Positions 1 to 13,410 of a stretch of DNA of 64,000 bases are shown here, one piece after another. Under the pieces are notes generated by a model. It was given only the letters and a program-made list of their open reading frames with translations, was not told the DNA's origin and searched no databases. Position numbers and translations under genes: made by a program. The stretch lies in contig BSBM01000050.1 in NCBI GenBank assembly GCA_027924585.1, positions 5,794,501 to 5,858,500 of the forward strand. Direction: 5' to 3'. How positions within the stretch are numbered: position 1 is the first letter of the stretch; every line of letters begins with the position of its first letter. The stretch comes from Larix kaempferi. Lineage: Eukaryota > Streptophyta > Pinopsida > Pinales > Pinaceae.

Positions 1-637
1 GGCACTAATTTAATCAAAGAAGTTTTGCTTCCCCATAGAGGCAGCATTTGCTTTAGCCCTTCTAACATTCTCTTGAGCAGATTTTAAGTCTTTAGGGTCT
101 TTATCTTTGAGATGATAGCCTAAGTAACCTTCAAATGAGTTGAGGTAGTGAATCAACACAGCTTGTTCTTTAGGCCTAATATCATCAGGGATATTGGCTA
201 CTATCTTGTCAAAACAAATGTTGAATTCATGGATAGATTCATTTTCTTTCTTCTTAACTTCAAAAAGTTGGTTCAAAAGAAAACGCCCATCCAACTTGAC
301 TGACCACTCATACTTAAGTTTTTCTGTGAAGTCATCATATCCTGTGACTGATGATGCAGCCAAACGGTCAAACCATTTACGAGCATCACCTCCAAGGATG
401 CAAAAAGACCCCTAGTGTAAACATCTTCTTTTTCTGCCCCATAAGCCTCCATGTGTGCCCAGACATTTTCAATGTGGTCCTCATTGGAGGTTGCACAGTT
501 CCCATTGAACTTATGGATCTTTTCAAAGTATTTGTCTGGCATATCATGGGGTGAATCGGGGATTTGGGAAAAGTCTAAAGGTGAGGCAGATTGGTTTGAG
601 GAGGGTTTCCTGGAGGAGTTTGATTTGTTCCAGCCAT
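1..637 (-). pseudogene. Gag fragment of gypsy element Y3 (frameshifted)
   Basis: N-terminal part of a retrotransposon gag (capsid) protein, which would form the cytoplasmic particle packaging element RNA. The probable start codon is the ATG at 637-635, aligned to the start of the Y4 gag. The capsid core is readable in pieces at 542-273 and 363-10, with the conserved YFEKIHKFNG and DHIENVWAHMEAYG stretches and the HEFNICFDKIVANIP helix region. The frame breaks at a stop after about 20 residues and at a small indel near 370, so no full product can be made. It continues past the left edge and is cut at 671 by solo LTR X1. It resembles Y4 gag throughout, which fixes the family. Confidence 0.85.
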
Positions 638-1710
638 TTGATTCGCTGGACTTAAATTATGAGTTGGAGATTGTTGCCAACTAAGTTGTACTTGGTTGGA
701 TTATCAAGCGAGCGGGCAGAGTTAAACATGGTACATGTTCGGTTTTTGATGATTTGATATCCAGCAGGCCTTTTTAAGGCCCCCGTTTTTACTTTTTTCC
801 ACGTGCCCATGGCCCTGCGGGGTTTGTAATAAAATGTACTAGCATGGTGTTTTGTAAAAGACTTGGTTCCCTAGGACTTTTTGGCCAAGTCAGGTATTCC
901 AAGGAGTTTTTTCACCTATTGATCATGTCTTGCATTAGTGCATAACATAATTTTTGGGTTTTTCTCTTGCCCCTCCAAAGCTGGAATGCCTGGGGAGGCT
1001 GACGAGCCTTAGGGGATTGTTAAAGTCTATGGGTCAATGTATATGAACATGCTAGACATTATTTTTGAGTCATATGGACATGTGCTAAGTCCCCCTAGGT
1101 AGTTTTTTTTAATTTTCGGCAAAGTTAATTTTTTCCGTAAATGAGCCATTTTTTAATGGTTTCATTAAAAATTTTGTAATCGGCCTAGAAGTGGCGTCTG
1201 AAGGTCTTTTTTGCCTTAGGGGTGCTCATTTTCTAACTCGGAGCACCCCCTTAACCCCTAAACCCACTTTTCCTAATGTTTGGGTGCTTCAATTTTTACC
1301 TATGGCCAAAAAACCCAAAAAAGTCAAAAAAGTCATAAAAAAATGAAAAATTGAAAAAATGACTTTAAAAAAATAAAAAAGTTTTTTGAGCAATTAATGG
1401 TCTGATTTCGACCAGCACTATTAGGGGAGAGTTTTTGGTTGTTTTTCAAGAGAGTTGGCAGCCCCAATTTATCGGAGTGTGTCCCCACCTTCACTTGGGC
1501 GCATTCTCCATCACTTGGGCGCATTTGGTGTAGTGGGCATGCCCATGATTGAAGGAAGTGGCAGCCTATATCATGGTTGTCACTTGGGCTGATTGGTAGC
1601 TGCTACAGCAACTCATTACATGGGAGACGCAGCCCTTTCTTCTCCTCAAGTCGTGCCACCCCTCCCCCTCTCCTCTCCTTGACATGGGCGCACTCCTCCA
1701 TGAGCTTTTC

Positions 1711-1718
1711 TATAAATT
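1711..1718 (+). promoter_or_regulatory. TATA-like box in LTR X1
   Basis: The motif TATAAATT follows CTTTTC and lies upstream of a pyrimidine-rich start-site-like stretch. Its position corresponds to the TATAAAAG box of X5, so it is probably the core promoter of the LTR. No evidence of activity. Confidence 0.45.
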
Positions 1719-3910
1719 GTAGTGCTCTCTCATTTCTTCACTAGTTCGAGTTGGGAGGAAGGAATGCTATTGTAACTTTGTTCTATTTTGGAGTTAATAA
1801 AAGAAGACTTTGGAGGTCATTTGTGTTGTGCCATTGATAAGTGGATGTACTACCTTATGTAATGTCAACGTAACTTGTGCATAGACTGCAATTTTTCATA
1901 GATTTTTGTACTCATTGGAAAGATCGGTACCGATTTGTGAGATAAGCTATTCCAATTTGTTTATTGAAATAGTTTATTGGGATATGCTTGTTAAGAGATT
2001 ATCATAGTATTTCTCATTTGTTTATGAAAATGCAATACTGATTTCTTGTGAGTGTATATCTACATTTGATCTGTGTTGGTGAAGTTTGTAATGTGCAGGT
2101 GGTCTTAAGCGGGAAAAGGGAGTGATCTTGTTTGCTTCTCTCTTTTTTCTAATCTTTGTTTTGCAAGTGTAGTCCCTCGGTACCACACAAAATCAAATCT
2201 ACAAAATTTTCAGTCTCCAGGAATCATTTCCTCTCCATCTCTTTCTCTCATAAGTTTTAAAATTTCTCTTTGGTTAACTGGTTACTCACATTTCTTATTT
2301 ATATACTGAGTTGCATATTTTAAATAGATCAAAATCTGCTATCAAGAAGTTTCGGTCTTTCATTTTATAAAGAGTTCATTTTCATTAGATCAAAGCTTCT
2401 TGTTTACCTAGCACTTTCCTTTTGAAAATTGTTTAAATCGTCAAAATCTTTCAAAGTTTTCAGGAGTAGTGTTAGGTCTGATTTTAAAAGTGTTATCTGG
2501 CTGTCCTAGAGCTTATAATTTGCAGCCATTAAAAGCTAGCAAAGATCCCAAGTAAACAAGCGCCATTGCTTGTCTTACTTGGTTAATTTACGTCATTTTA
2601 ACTTAGAATTTTAACTTAGATTTTTCTAGATTTTTAGCATGTGTCCCAAATACACTCTTATAGTGTTTTTGGGCATCTTTTACTGATGTTTGCTTGCTGA
2701 TTTGCAGCATTTGATGAACAGGTAGAGAGAAATGCTGGCCAAAATTCGAGGATCCAGGCCATCCGGAGCACCTAGATTTTGAATTTTATGAACCGGTTAC
2801 TTTTCTCTCCTATTTTGTAAGCCACTAAGTCAATTTAAGACTGGGGCATTTCTTTCGCATTGTAACTAAAGTATCAAACGAGAGCAAGTGGGCTAATCAA
2901 GCGCCCAGGCCCCACACCCCATCCCCCCAAGGGGGAAAACTGTGTCGACTCAATTTTAGTGGTTTGCAATTTTTTTAGTTTAGATTTCATTTTCGCACTT
3001 AAAAAAATCAAACTAGGCTTAAAATTAACCTTGTTGGTCCGTTCCACTAGAGGGCCACAAGTTCACTCAAAACATAGTTTTATCATTTTTTTACAAACTC
3101 AAACGCCCCCCTTGCTTTCCCGAATTAGGGTTTCTGTACAAGGGCTTGCCCGAGTATGTCCCTAAAAAGAGACTCTTGAGATTTAAAAAGATAAAATTTT
3201 GGTTCATAAAATTTTCTAAGAATACCAAGGTCTTCTCCCGTATGCTCTGTGGCCAACTTGCAGCTCAGTCTGATCCAGTTGGTACGCATTAGAAAGGGGG
3301 AGATGGCTAGTAATAGGATCTAACACCGCCCCGAATAAAAAAAAAAATTATGTGAAAATCCGGCACATCGCGAGCATTTTGTTGTCGTGGGGAAATTTCT
3401 TAGAAGGCTTGGGGCAAAACTGAGTAGTGACCTCTTGGAAACCATTAGGCTTGCCCTCGTTGGTACAGCATCTGAACAACTCCTTGAGACTCCGATTCAG
3501 CCTAAGTCTGAGAGGGAAGCCACACATCAAAATTCCGGACATGTTCTCCGTACCTCTGCGTATATTGGGAACCCACCAGCCATAATAAAAAGATCACTTT
3601 CACATTAATTCTAAAATAAACCAAGAACACTTGCACAACATTTACTTTTCTGCTCATGCATCTATTTCGACTCCATTATAAGGCACTGGTCTATATTGAT
3701 ATTATTTCATGTTATTGACAAATGTTGCGAATGAATGATGATAATAGTGAATGGGAGCAAATGATGTATTGATGAATGATTGTTTTGCTTTATATAAGTA
3801 TATGCTGCTTGTTGTCCGCCAAACTGCACACCAGCAGCAGAAATCTTTCAAAATCTATCTCCCTCACTGGAAAGTGGGGAGAGGTGTGGCCTTCGGGGCA
3901 AGCAATGAAC

Positions 3911-3969
3911 CAGGTACTATCACCTGAATCCCAGCTCCTCCGTTTAGGCTAACTCCTAACGAAGCCAAA
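3911..3969 (-). other. Terminal hairpin pair of LTR X2
   Basis: Two short stems near the LTR 3' end: TTAGG/CCTAA (3954-3958 with 3965-3969) and CAGGT/ACCTG (3911-3915 with 3922-3926). The same two stems occur at the same place in X1, X3 and X5, with paired base changes in X1. Confidence 0.6.
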
Positions 3970-4740
3970 GGGGGTAGTCCCTACAAAGAGTTTCACTAAG
4001 GCTCTTGTGTTTTTTAAGTGTTTTTTGGTGAAAAGATGCGGATGGGTGTTGTTTAGGAGTTTTGAAGGTGAGAGACACAATAATGCTTTAAATAAAACCA
4101 AGATAATGCAATCCACGTTGCAAGAGAAGATAAGAGATACACTGAATCAGATATAAATCACTCTTTATACAAAAATTAACACAAGTACTCCAGATTGATA
4201 ATAAGCAAATAAAATATGTGATTAAGGACCAGTGCCTTATGGAGTCAAAAATGTTTGAGTGCTTGAATTGCTTGATACAAGTGTTCGAGATAAATGTCCG
4301 TGAGATCATTTTGCAGCTTATCTTGGTAAATTAAAGATTTTAGTGGTCTTGATTATTAAGGCTAAAACCAAGGATATCAAAAGAGTGGAACCTTAACCAT
4401 GAACAAATACTGGCAACTTCTTAGATGGTATGTCGGGAGCACCCAGATTGCAAAGAGGACAAGTGTACTTACGGCTTGACCGCCCTCGAGTCTGACAGTG
4501 GATTCCCAGCACCACCTGTTTCAGGAAGCACCTCAGTGATTTGATACTGGTTTTGGTTTTGGGTAAAATTTTAATTATGTTATCACTTGTAAGTTTAGCA
4601 AGTCCTTCACCTTTCTGAGTACTAGCCCAACCGTTTCCGGTTGGCATACCATACGGGTGTTGGACAAACGACCAAAGTAAATTAATTAGGGGAAATGTGA
4701 ATTTGAAGTATTTTATTAAATTAAGAACTCTTGTTCAACC

Positions 4741-4889
4741 CTCCGACAGAGAGCGCTCTTGACTTAGTCTTAAGACCACAGTTCAAGAGACTTCCTACTT
4801 TAAAATGCCTAATGCAAGGGGGGAAATGCAAATCTAAGATGCTCTCCAACAGAGAGCACTCTTGACTTGGATTTGGCCAAGTTCAAGAG
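4741..4889 (-). other. Two paired stem-loop modules in LTR X2
   Basis: Each module, read on the minus strand, has an outer stem CTCTTGA/TCAAGAG enclosing a variable inner stem, followed within a few bases by a second hairpin of the type CTCTCTGTxGGAGAG. Module 1 spans 4789-4741, with inner palindrome GTCTTAAGAC. Module 2 spans 4889-4842, with inner stem ACTTGG/CCAAG, so that outer and inner stems together make about 12 pairs with one bulge. Counterparts occur in X3 and X5. Confidence 0.6.
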
Positions 4890-5436
4890 GCTTTGTTTAT
4901 TTTAAGAAACTAGAAGCAGTTTGTAAAGATTGTAGAAATAAATGAAACTTAAAAAAGACTTGAAGTAATGATAACCACAAGATATTATAATGCCTCTACA
5001 AATAACAGAAAGCAAAACTAGTGTTCTACCAAACAGATTTACACTAATGGTGGGATCAACCTTCGAACAAGGTCAACCTCTAAGAACCGCTCGCACTTGA
5101 GAACTTCCAACTAGCTGAAAGCTCTACCAAGGAAATTGACGGGGAAGGAAGAGTAACCACAAATTATATGGTCCTGCCCCTGGGATGGGATCCCAAGGAT
5201 ACTACTTCCGGTCAAAAGTTGGAAGAGTAGTATGACAAAAAGAAATAAAGACTAATCTAAAACATGAACTGAAAGATCTAAGCTAAGCAAACCCAACACT
5301 CTTTCCCAAATGGGGAAGAAACCCAAAAAGTGGAGGACTCCTCCACTTGAAACTTTTATTAATTTTTACAAATGCCTTAGGTTTTAAAACCTTGAAGGAC
5401 TTTTTGAGAGAAAGGACCTTAAACTTGAAATGAACT

Positions 5437-8400
5437 TGTTATCACACAACTTGTAGTTGCCCCTAGAGGTATCCCATCCGAGACGATAGAGGAGACAGGC
5501 AACTAAAGAGGTGACCCAAGAGATGCCACGGTTCCCAATGCAATATGGGAGTCACGTCAACCGAGGCACTCTTCGCTTTAGGTCAAGGTATAACTAGACC
5601 AAGGGGGAGACCCTATACCCCAATCACAGTTGATTGGACCCAAACAAAGGTTTCTAAGGGTAGGTAAGTAATGAGTTACGGAAACCAATGCAAGGCTAAG
5701 TGGACCTAAGGGCTAAGGTATGGTTGAGGGAGGTGTAAGAGATTGTTAATGTTTCAACCTATGTATGGTTTAGGCCACATGATGGGGTATGATGACTAGG
5801 TATAGTACCATGTGTTTACACAAGTGGGTCTAGTTTTCTTGGGAAGTGTGAAATGATTCTAGATGGACCCACAAGGTGAAGTTAGGTGTGAGGTTGGTAC
5901 TATAGGTTAGATATAGGCTAGATCTATGAGTTTGAGTTGGTTCTAGAAGTACCCATGTACTAGATTTAGGGTTTGACACGAATCCCAAGGAGTGCGACTT
6001 GCTTGGAGAAGGACTAGTGCCTTGTTGGATGGGCTAATGGAGTCAAGAAGTATGTCAAAGTGTAGATCGGGACACCTAGAAGCCAAGGCAGGTGGGTTGA
6101 ATGAGATCTAATGGTTAGATCTTACTAGATCTAGGTTTTTAAGTGATTACCCTAAGTGGACCACAATCCCTTAAAACAAGGAATGCAATCCCCAAGGCGG
6201 ATCGTGACAAAAAGACAGTTTAGACCTAGGTTTCAAGGCATGGGGATTCCAAATCCACAAAAATCTCAAACACCCACCTCCTAGAAGTGGACCAACTCAA
6301 ATCTTCAAGGGGGTGCGACTTGCTCAAGGAAGGGCAAAAGATAGGTTTGGTGGACCAAATCAAGTCCAATGGCCACCAAACTGTAGATCCAAGTGGCTAG
6401 TACCCTGATCTATGTATCTTCAAAAATTCAAGTGAATCCAATGGCTAGATCTTAGTAGATATAAGTTTTAAGGTACCGAGAAGATCAAAAGGGGGTTTCA
6501 ACCCCTTAAAACATGGAGAGATGTCCACAAGGTAGTTTTCACCAAAGTAAGGATATGGGTTTAGGTTATCAAGTGTCTAGAATGCAAATCGAGTGAGATC
6601 TCACCTACCCATGTGCTAGATCTAGCCCAACAAGCCTCTCTCTAGGAAGTGCGATTTGGGTCAAGGAGGGCTTTTTTTCCTTGAAAAGTGGGTCAATTCT
6701 TAACCAATCACCACCAAACTATAGATACAACTAGGGGTGGATGCTATAGAGGTGGGTTTTCAATATCTTTTCAAGAACAAGGCTAGATCTAAGTAGATCT
6801 AAAAAATACAAAAAACAAGGGTTTTAATTTGATTAGGGTTTTTTGTGATCTAGAAATTATGGAAGATTCAAGGAAGAGAAGATCATACCTCTTGGAACAT
6901 ACCTGGATGAAGAGATGAATGCTAGTTGAGACGAGGATTACTTTGCCAAAGATCAAATGGAGAATTGTTGAAGCCCTCTTGCCAAATCGATTTTTCCAAG
7001 CCACATGTGATTCCTTCTAACCTGTCAAGCCAAGGAGCAAAGCATCAATCAGTTTAACAAATTGAAGGTAAATACAAGCAAGAGAGAGAGAGAAACATAG
7101 AATAGTTGACACAAAGGCAAAACTACTCCCTGTTAAACCCAAAACGACTTCTTCCAAGCTTGAAGGGCAAGCCTCCCCACCAATTCGCACTTGTCAAAAT
7201 CGTCCTCTTCACCTGCAAATAAAGTATGGCAAACATGCAAGATAGCTACAATAGATCCTCCAGTGCAATGGACAATAGCATTTACAATCGAAACAACCAA
7301 CATCCACTCCAATCCAAGCATGTACTCCAAAAGATAGAAATTTTATTCCAAGAGCCAAGAGCCAAAAATCTCTAGATGAATTTTACAATGAGAGGCTCCC
7401 TCCTTAAATAGGATGGGGAGAGAGTACAATCCTAACCACTTTTTACATGAGCGGCTAAGATTAAAAGATCTCATGATCTAATCAATGGTTGAGATGAGCT
7501 CAACAATAAAATACATGGACCACTAATAAAATATAATGTAAGTGGACAAAATCGCCCTATAAGGGGGGAATCCCACCAAATCATGATGACAAAATATCAT
7601 AAGAGGCTCATGGTGGGTCCAAGGGGTAATTTTATCCCTCCTTGGTCAATCCCCATAGCACAATAACCAAAAAATAATCATGAATGTACCAAATCGTGCC
7701 TCCATAGTGAAGTCGTGGTCCTCAAAAGACCTCAAACAAATCCACAGAAAGTGCCATAAGTGATGGATGCGGGCCCCGATGAAGCTGAAACTGCTGGAGA
7801 AGGTGTGGAAGGTCCCGATCTATCATCACTGATCATCCCATGCCAAAACTTTGCCTCAGTAGCCCAAATCGATTTCCTCAATAGCCATTTCTACCAATCC
7901 TGAAATGCCTCGGGAAGCGTGAAACTACCCCAAACAGCCTCCTGGAGTGCTGGCGCTGTCAAGGTGAGGGCACCAATGTGTCCGGAAGGGGGGTAATATG
8001 GTAAAAACAAGTGGCTGGACCACCCCCTCCATCATCAGCGCCCTAGGTCAACCGGATAAAGTCATCTCTGCTCCGACAGGGCCTCCAACAGACCAAAACT
8101 GCACTGGGACAGCCTATTGAGGCTCAATCATCACTGTAAGTGCCCGGAACTGAAAACAAACTGTCCCATCGGACTCAGAAGGTCCAAATCCATCCAAGAT
8201 GTGTACTCATACACCATATGAGTCTCTGCATGATCAAAATAAATATCCAATATACCGGAACAAGGCCAATAATAATGCGCTGTACATATACAAATACTGT
8301 TGTAACCCCAGAATCGTCATCATAACCCTGTAGCTGCTGCATAGAGTCATCATGTATGTATACATAGACCATATATCATCTATCCATATCATCATAAGGT

Positions 8401-9995
8401 CCAACATCTCATGTCCCATGGTCCTCCATGGTCAAACTAGGTCTAACCAAGACCAAATATAACTCAGATCATCATCAATAGCTGCTGCAAAGTGTCAAGG
8501 TTAATATATGCTCTACAACTTATTCAAATAACAATTATAACACAGAGTAATCATGACTGGCGATCTAAATCCAAATATATAGTGTCGTTAATTATTATTA
8601 TTACTCAGACTAGACTTTCAGGATCATACTCACTTCATAGTTGTGATCAATTTGCTAGTGAAGGGTGAAGGCTTAAATTAACTGGCTAGGCTAAGGGATG
8701 ACTTAACTGTCTTGACTTTGTGACACTTTGGCAAGGGAAAGGGAATACACCATAGTATATACTGAATGAGCAATAACACAGGGAATGGCGGTGTCTCACA
8801 AATGGATGAGTTGTTTAAAGAGGGTTTATTCTCCTTCACAGATGCGCACAATCCATAATACAAATAAGGCCAGCAATTGTTTAGATATAGCTTTTAAGTT
8901 CCATTGCTTTTTGGGCCTGAAGTTTCCATAGCCTTGATCTATGTGTGTTTATAAACACATTGCATAGATTTACATTTATTTTAGACTTTCTGCTACAGGT
9001 GTGTTTTTAAGGCACTTGTTTACCTGAGCACTTCTAGGTGTGTCATGGACAGCTTGTTTACCTAGGTATTTATTTTCCACAAGATATAACATTTTATTTT
9101 CATAGCCATTTTCATTTGGCATGCCTTTCATTCATGTGTGTTTAGAAACACATTGCATGAATGGGCTTTTCATACAAGATATAGCATTTCACTTTTCCAG
9201 ATTTTGTATTCATGGCAGCACTAAAAGTTTCAAGTTTAGCCAACACAACTTTAGTGACTAGGGGGAATTCACAAGGAACTCCAACTCGCCATAGGCAAGT
9301 TTTGTCACCAACTCAGAGCCGAGACACAATAAACAGGGAAGCTCATCCAATACAAAGGCTACAGTGGGGAAAAGATCCTCCATGTCACTAGTCAAGTAGT
9401 AAGTCAGGGTGATAAACTAAAAGGTAGGTAATGGATGGATGAAGACAATGAATGATGGAGCCGACACTAGCAAGCCAAGGTATGGTGGAATGATCACCTC
9501 TATTCTCCCTAAGGAGGGTAATACCAATGAGTATGAATAGTGAACTTCTAAGTCTGAGTAGGGACAATAATATATGTATAATAAGATCAACCAGGTCCAC
9601 ATATCTATATGATCGCCAGATCATGACACTAAGTGCTAAGACATGCTATAAGAATAAGTATAAAAGCAATATAACCATAACACAATGATATACCTGCTGA
9701 ATCATATACCTGAATGCTCATCAACCTGTACCATCATATGTCCTCTGAAACTGCTGCTGTAACTCTGGGCACTATTGACTGCTCTGTACCAATGGTATAA
9801 TGGCTACATCGGTCATCTCTCTGAGTGTCCTGAGACTCAGTCATGGCATAGGGAATACATATGCTGTCCAAAATCTGATAGTGATCCATAGATAGCTGCT
9901 CATCTCATCATCTCAAAGTAAAGGAACTGGCTGAAATGTGCTCTGGAATCTGAAAAATAATGTATGGTAGCCCGGCTACTATATATGTGATAACA
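5437..9995 (-). mobile_element. Solo LTR Y1 (family Y), 4559 bp
   Basis: Complete family Y LTR on the minus strand. It begins TGTTATCAC at 9995 and ends GTGATAACA at 5437, with 5-bp duplications GAACT at 5432-5436 and 9996-10000. No primer site adjoins its 3' end and no gag follows, so it is a solo LTR. The subterminal near-palindrome GTAGCCCGGCTAC lies close to its 5' tip. Length and sequence agree with Y5, to which it is inverted. It lies inside X2 and is therefore one of the youngest insertions of the left stack. No coding sequence was recognised in it; a short GA microsatellite is at 7080-7093. Confidence 0.9.
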
Positions 9996-12923
9996 GAACT
10001 CTTGAAGAGTTTTACAAAGGATAATAAGATCTTGTATGTTCAATCACTCCTTATGGCATTCATTTGATTTTGCTTTGATTTTTTGCTTCAAGATCTACCA
10101 AGTATCTCTCTCAAATCACCTACACATACTCGAAACAACTCAATAAGGCACCCATTATTTGTCAAAAAATCAAATAAATTTGAAATTTACTAAGTTTAAA
10201 CTTGAAAACTAAAGCTTAAAACCTAAGGAGCATGAGATTTAAATTTAAAAAATGTTGATATGGTGAAACGGACCAGCGAACAACAAAAGCCTAAAACATA
10301 CTAGGAATGAGATCTAAAATCACAAATTTTTTGAAGTATTTTTATGGAAAAATCTTATATTTTAAAAGGACACAAAAGTTTAAATAAATGCAAATTATAC
10401 TAAGATCTTGAAAAGAGATTTAAACTATAGCAAAAAGCACAAGATCTAAATCATAAAAAATATTCTAACACTAACTATCTTACTCTTTTAAAGCATAAAA
10501 CTATTACTATTGACCCAAACCTTTAAGAGTCTATTCGTTTTGTGCTTTTGTATGTTTTTAGGGTAACCTCAAAAGTGGACAAGAAGGCTCCCAAGTGAAG
10601 TGGTAAGTGGCTGCAAATGGGTAAATGGAATAGCAGTGAAATGAGGATAAAGGGGCAGCCAAACAAATGACTGTGGTAAATGGCTGCAAATAGGTAAATG
10701 GGACAGTCAACAGGTAGGAGAATGCGGCAGCCAAAGGGATGGGGGAGCAGCAGCTAGTGGGTAATGAGCAACCTAAACAAATGAGGAAAAGATGCTGCCA
10801 ATAGAAGACTGGAACAACTAGCTTGAGATGGACGAATGGATGATGAATGAGAAGAAAAACGAATGGGAAAGGTGAGGGTGGATGGTGGACAGTGGGCAGC
10901 CAAAAAAATGGACAGTATGGAGAGCTTGAAGAGATAAGCCCAAGGAAACAAGTAACCAAAATTGAAAGTTTTGTTGAAAGTTGATGGGGAAGAGCTAGAT
11001 CTCCTTGTTTATCAAATCAATAAAGCATGAAACGTCTTTGGCTTTATATGGAGTGAAGATGTACCTGCAAGAACCTTAAGTATGTGCAATATATATAAAA
11101 CAAGAGTATTTAAGCGAAAAGAATTAGATACATGCTTACTTGTGCTAGATTGTTAACCTTCTTGAAACAAGATCCAAAACTTAATAATCTCAAATACAAA
11201 TGCAAAACAATATCACCTCATTCATAAGATGAAGCAATGGCCACCAAGAGCCTCCACGTTTTTGACCTCCAAAGTCGCAACTTTATTATAAAAAATAGCT
11301 TACAAAAATCTCCAGAGTTTCTTTGCTCAAAAGTCCATGAGAAGAGAGCCAAAGGCCTCTCTATTTATACAAAAACTAAGACCAAAAGGCCTCACTCGAA
11401 TTGGCACCAAAGAGGAGACAAACTCCAATCGAAATCCAGTTACAAGGCAATCACATCAGCTTGGAGTCTAGATCTCAATCAATAAGCTCGAGTTGAAGTA
11501 ATGAGGATGGGGAGGTGGCCTCTACCTTGGCAAGGCGCCCCCATCCCTCTCTTGGAAACTCCATCCATCAAACAAGAGCATGCCACATAACCATTGACGT
11601 GAGCTTGAGAGGATGGCGTGAATCCACATGAGGGAGAAGCTTGGAGTTGAATGGAGAGAGACTCGAGTTTGTTGGTTGGAAGCTTGTGATGTGGCCTCCA
11701 CCTCATGAAGGCACCCACCATTCCTTAATTGCAAAATCAACAATCTAAACAACGTTTGCCACTTCACAAATCCGTGAGAGCTAGCCGTACGGCCAAATGG
11801 CTCATGTCATCCTTTCTCATGCGATTGCTTAACCAAAGTTTTGAATTGGCATGTGTTTACATATTAAAACGGTGGACCACTACATTAGAGCCTTCACTTA
11901 CCAATGAGCTCGTGATTTTAATCCATGCAAGAGACCCACGCTTTCCAAAAATGTGCCCACGTCAACCTCTTCTAATTTAATCAAAATTTCCAATTTTGAT
12001 TTTTATAAAATGTGACCCTATCTCCAATGTGTACGTACACCTTAGGAAAATTATATCCAACCTTTAAAAATCATTTTTCTAATCAAATTTGACTTATTTG
12101 ATTTTTGTCCTCATGGTGCAATTTGTCATTTTCTGGCAATTAAATGCCAAAATGATGCATTTTTAGCGAAAACTGCTCCTGGGGTGACGTAACTGCCTGG
12201 AAACTGAAGAATGAAGGTGCCACGGTGAAGAGGATGCCCTAAGCGTCAAGACGAGCCTCCCCACGCCCAATTCCGCCTCCAGATGAGGTTTTTATCACTT
12301 CTAGAATTTTTTTTTAATTAAACCATTAAAAAATGGTTTAATTTATGGAAAAAAAAAATATTTTTCTCGGAATCCAACAAAACTCCTAGGAGACCTAGTG
12401 CATGTTCATACGACTCAATCGAGATGGCTAACACGTAAAAAATCCTAGACACAAGACTCTAATAACCACCTTAGGTTTTGACCACCATGAGAAATACTCC
12501 ATCTTTTGAGGTTTGAGTGAAAAACTCGGGGATTATACGCCACTGATGAGTAGAGCATAATTCCTAAGGAAAAAACACTCTAGAGTATCCCCCAAATGGT
12601 TAAACCTACGGTTAGCCGATTCTTTTATAAAAGGACCCCGTTTAGACCAACTTTTTACAAATTCCCGATGGGGGTATGAACATGCAGTTATTACAAATGG
12701 GGCAAAATTACCCTGAAATTGACTTTTGAACTTCTGAATGTTGATGATGAACATGAATCATGTTCAATAAACTGGCAGCTCATCGGAAGTTCAACTATTT
12801 GTACAAATAAGTTGGTAACACTGCTTTTATCTTGGTAATCAAAAAATATTTTTTCTAACTCCTAGATTAGACACCTTAGTTTTTATTTTTTATTTTTTTT
12901 AGGGTCCACCCCCCTTGGCTTCG

Positions 12924-12970
12924 CTAGGAAAGCCTAGACGGAGGAGTCGAGTCCCAAGTTACAGCACTTG
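12924..12970 (+). other. Terminal hairpin pair of LTR X1 with compensatory changes
   Basis: Stem 1 is CTAGG/CCTAG (12924-12928 with 12933-12937), where the other copies have TTAGG/CCTAA. Stem 2 is CAAGT/ACTTG (12955-12959 with 12966-12970), where the other copies have CAGGT/ACCTG. In both stems the two partner bases have changed together, so pairing is kept. Confidence 0.65.
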
Positions 12971-13051
12971 ACTCTGACTTGCCCCCAAGGCCACACCAGC
13001 AGCTTGAAGACTTCTGCTGCGTTTTCCCAGGTGTAGAACCAAGCGGCAACA

Positions 13052-13410
13052 GAGATGAAGGAGGAACTGAATTGGTTGAAGGGGATCCCAAGAAACGATT
13101 TGGAGAATCAGAATTAACAATTCTCCAAAAGAAATTAGATGATTGGGCTTTGGGATCTCTTCAATGATAAACAAGCGGGGTTCCTTCTGATTGATTTAAA
13201 TTAGCCCTAATTCTAAGATCGTAAGGATGTGTATGGTGTCGTTCCTCAGCAAACTCACGATTAGGAGTCACCAGGTAGACTTAGGTTCTTTTCTACCAAA
13301 AGATATGTCGTGAATAAGCAGGGAGATTTGAGCGAAAATGGATGGTTATGAAAAATTTAGGAATACAAATGATAACCATATAGTTTACAAGACCAGATGC
13401 GATAAGATAT
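13052..13410 (-). other. Leader region of gypsy element Y3, left of copia A
   Basis: Non-coding 5' leader and gag-start region of Y3, recognised by alignment with 37011-37360 of Y4 (shared stretches around the start codon, GAAGGGGATCCCAAG-like sequence and the GATGCGATAAGATAT end). It lies between the right target duplication of X1 and the left target duplication of copia A (GATAT, 13406-13410). No open frame of note. Confidence 0.7.

Larger units (their letters stand above)
3810..12820 (-). mobile_element. Solo LTR X2 (family X), interrupted by Y1
   Basis: Minus-strand family X LTR in two pieces (3810-5436 and 10001-12820), about 4.45 kb once Y1 is removed. On the minus strand it begins TGTTACCAAC at 12820 and ends GGACAACA at 3810. 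The 5-bp duplication CTGCT flanks it at 3805-3809 and 12821-12825. It has inserted into X1, a copy of its own family, in opposite orientation. There is no coding sequence or primer site. It carries two copies of the paired stem-loop module (4741-4889) and the terminal hairpin pair (3911-3969). Confidence 0.88.
672..13051 (+). mobile_element. Solo LTR X1 (family X), interrupted by X2
   Basis: LTR of family X on the plus strand, in two pieces, 672-3809 and 12821-13051, separated by X2. It begins TGTTGCCAAC and ends CGGCAACA, so the tips are an inverted repeat (TGTTGCC/GGCAACA). It is bounded by the 5-bp direct repeat GAGAT (667-671 and 13052-13056). No primer site, gag or pol is present, so it is best read as a solo LTR left by LTR-LTR recombination. 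It lies inside the gag of Y3. It contains a TATA-like box at 1711 and the two terminal hairpins at 12924-12970. Compared with X2 and X5 it is the most diverged copy. Confidence 0.85.

Noticed and set aside
10558-10959. 133-codon hydrophobic minus-strand open frame resembling a membrane protein
   Set aside because: Lies inside LTR X2, is rich in Pro/Phe/Leu from a pyrimidine-rich strand, and is not kept in X1, X3 or X5.
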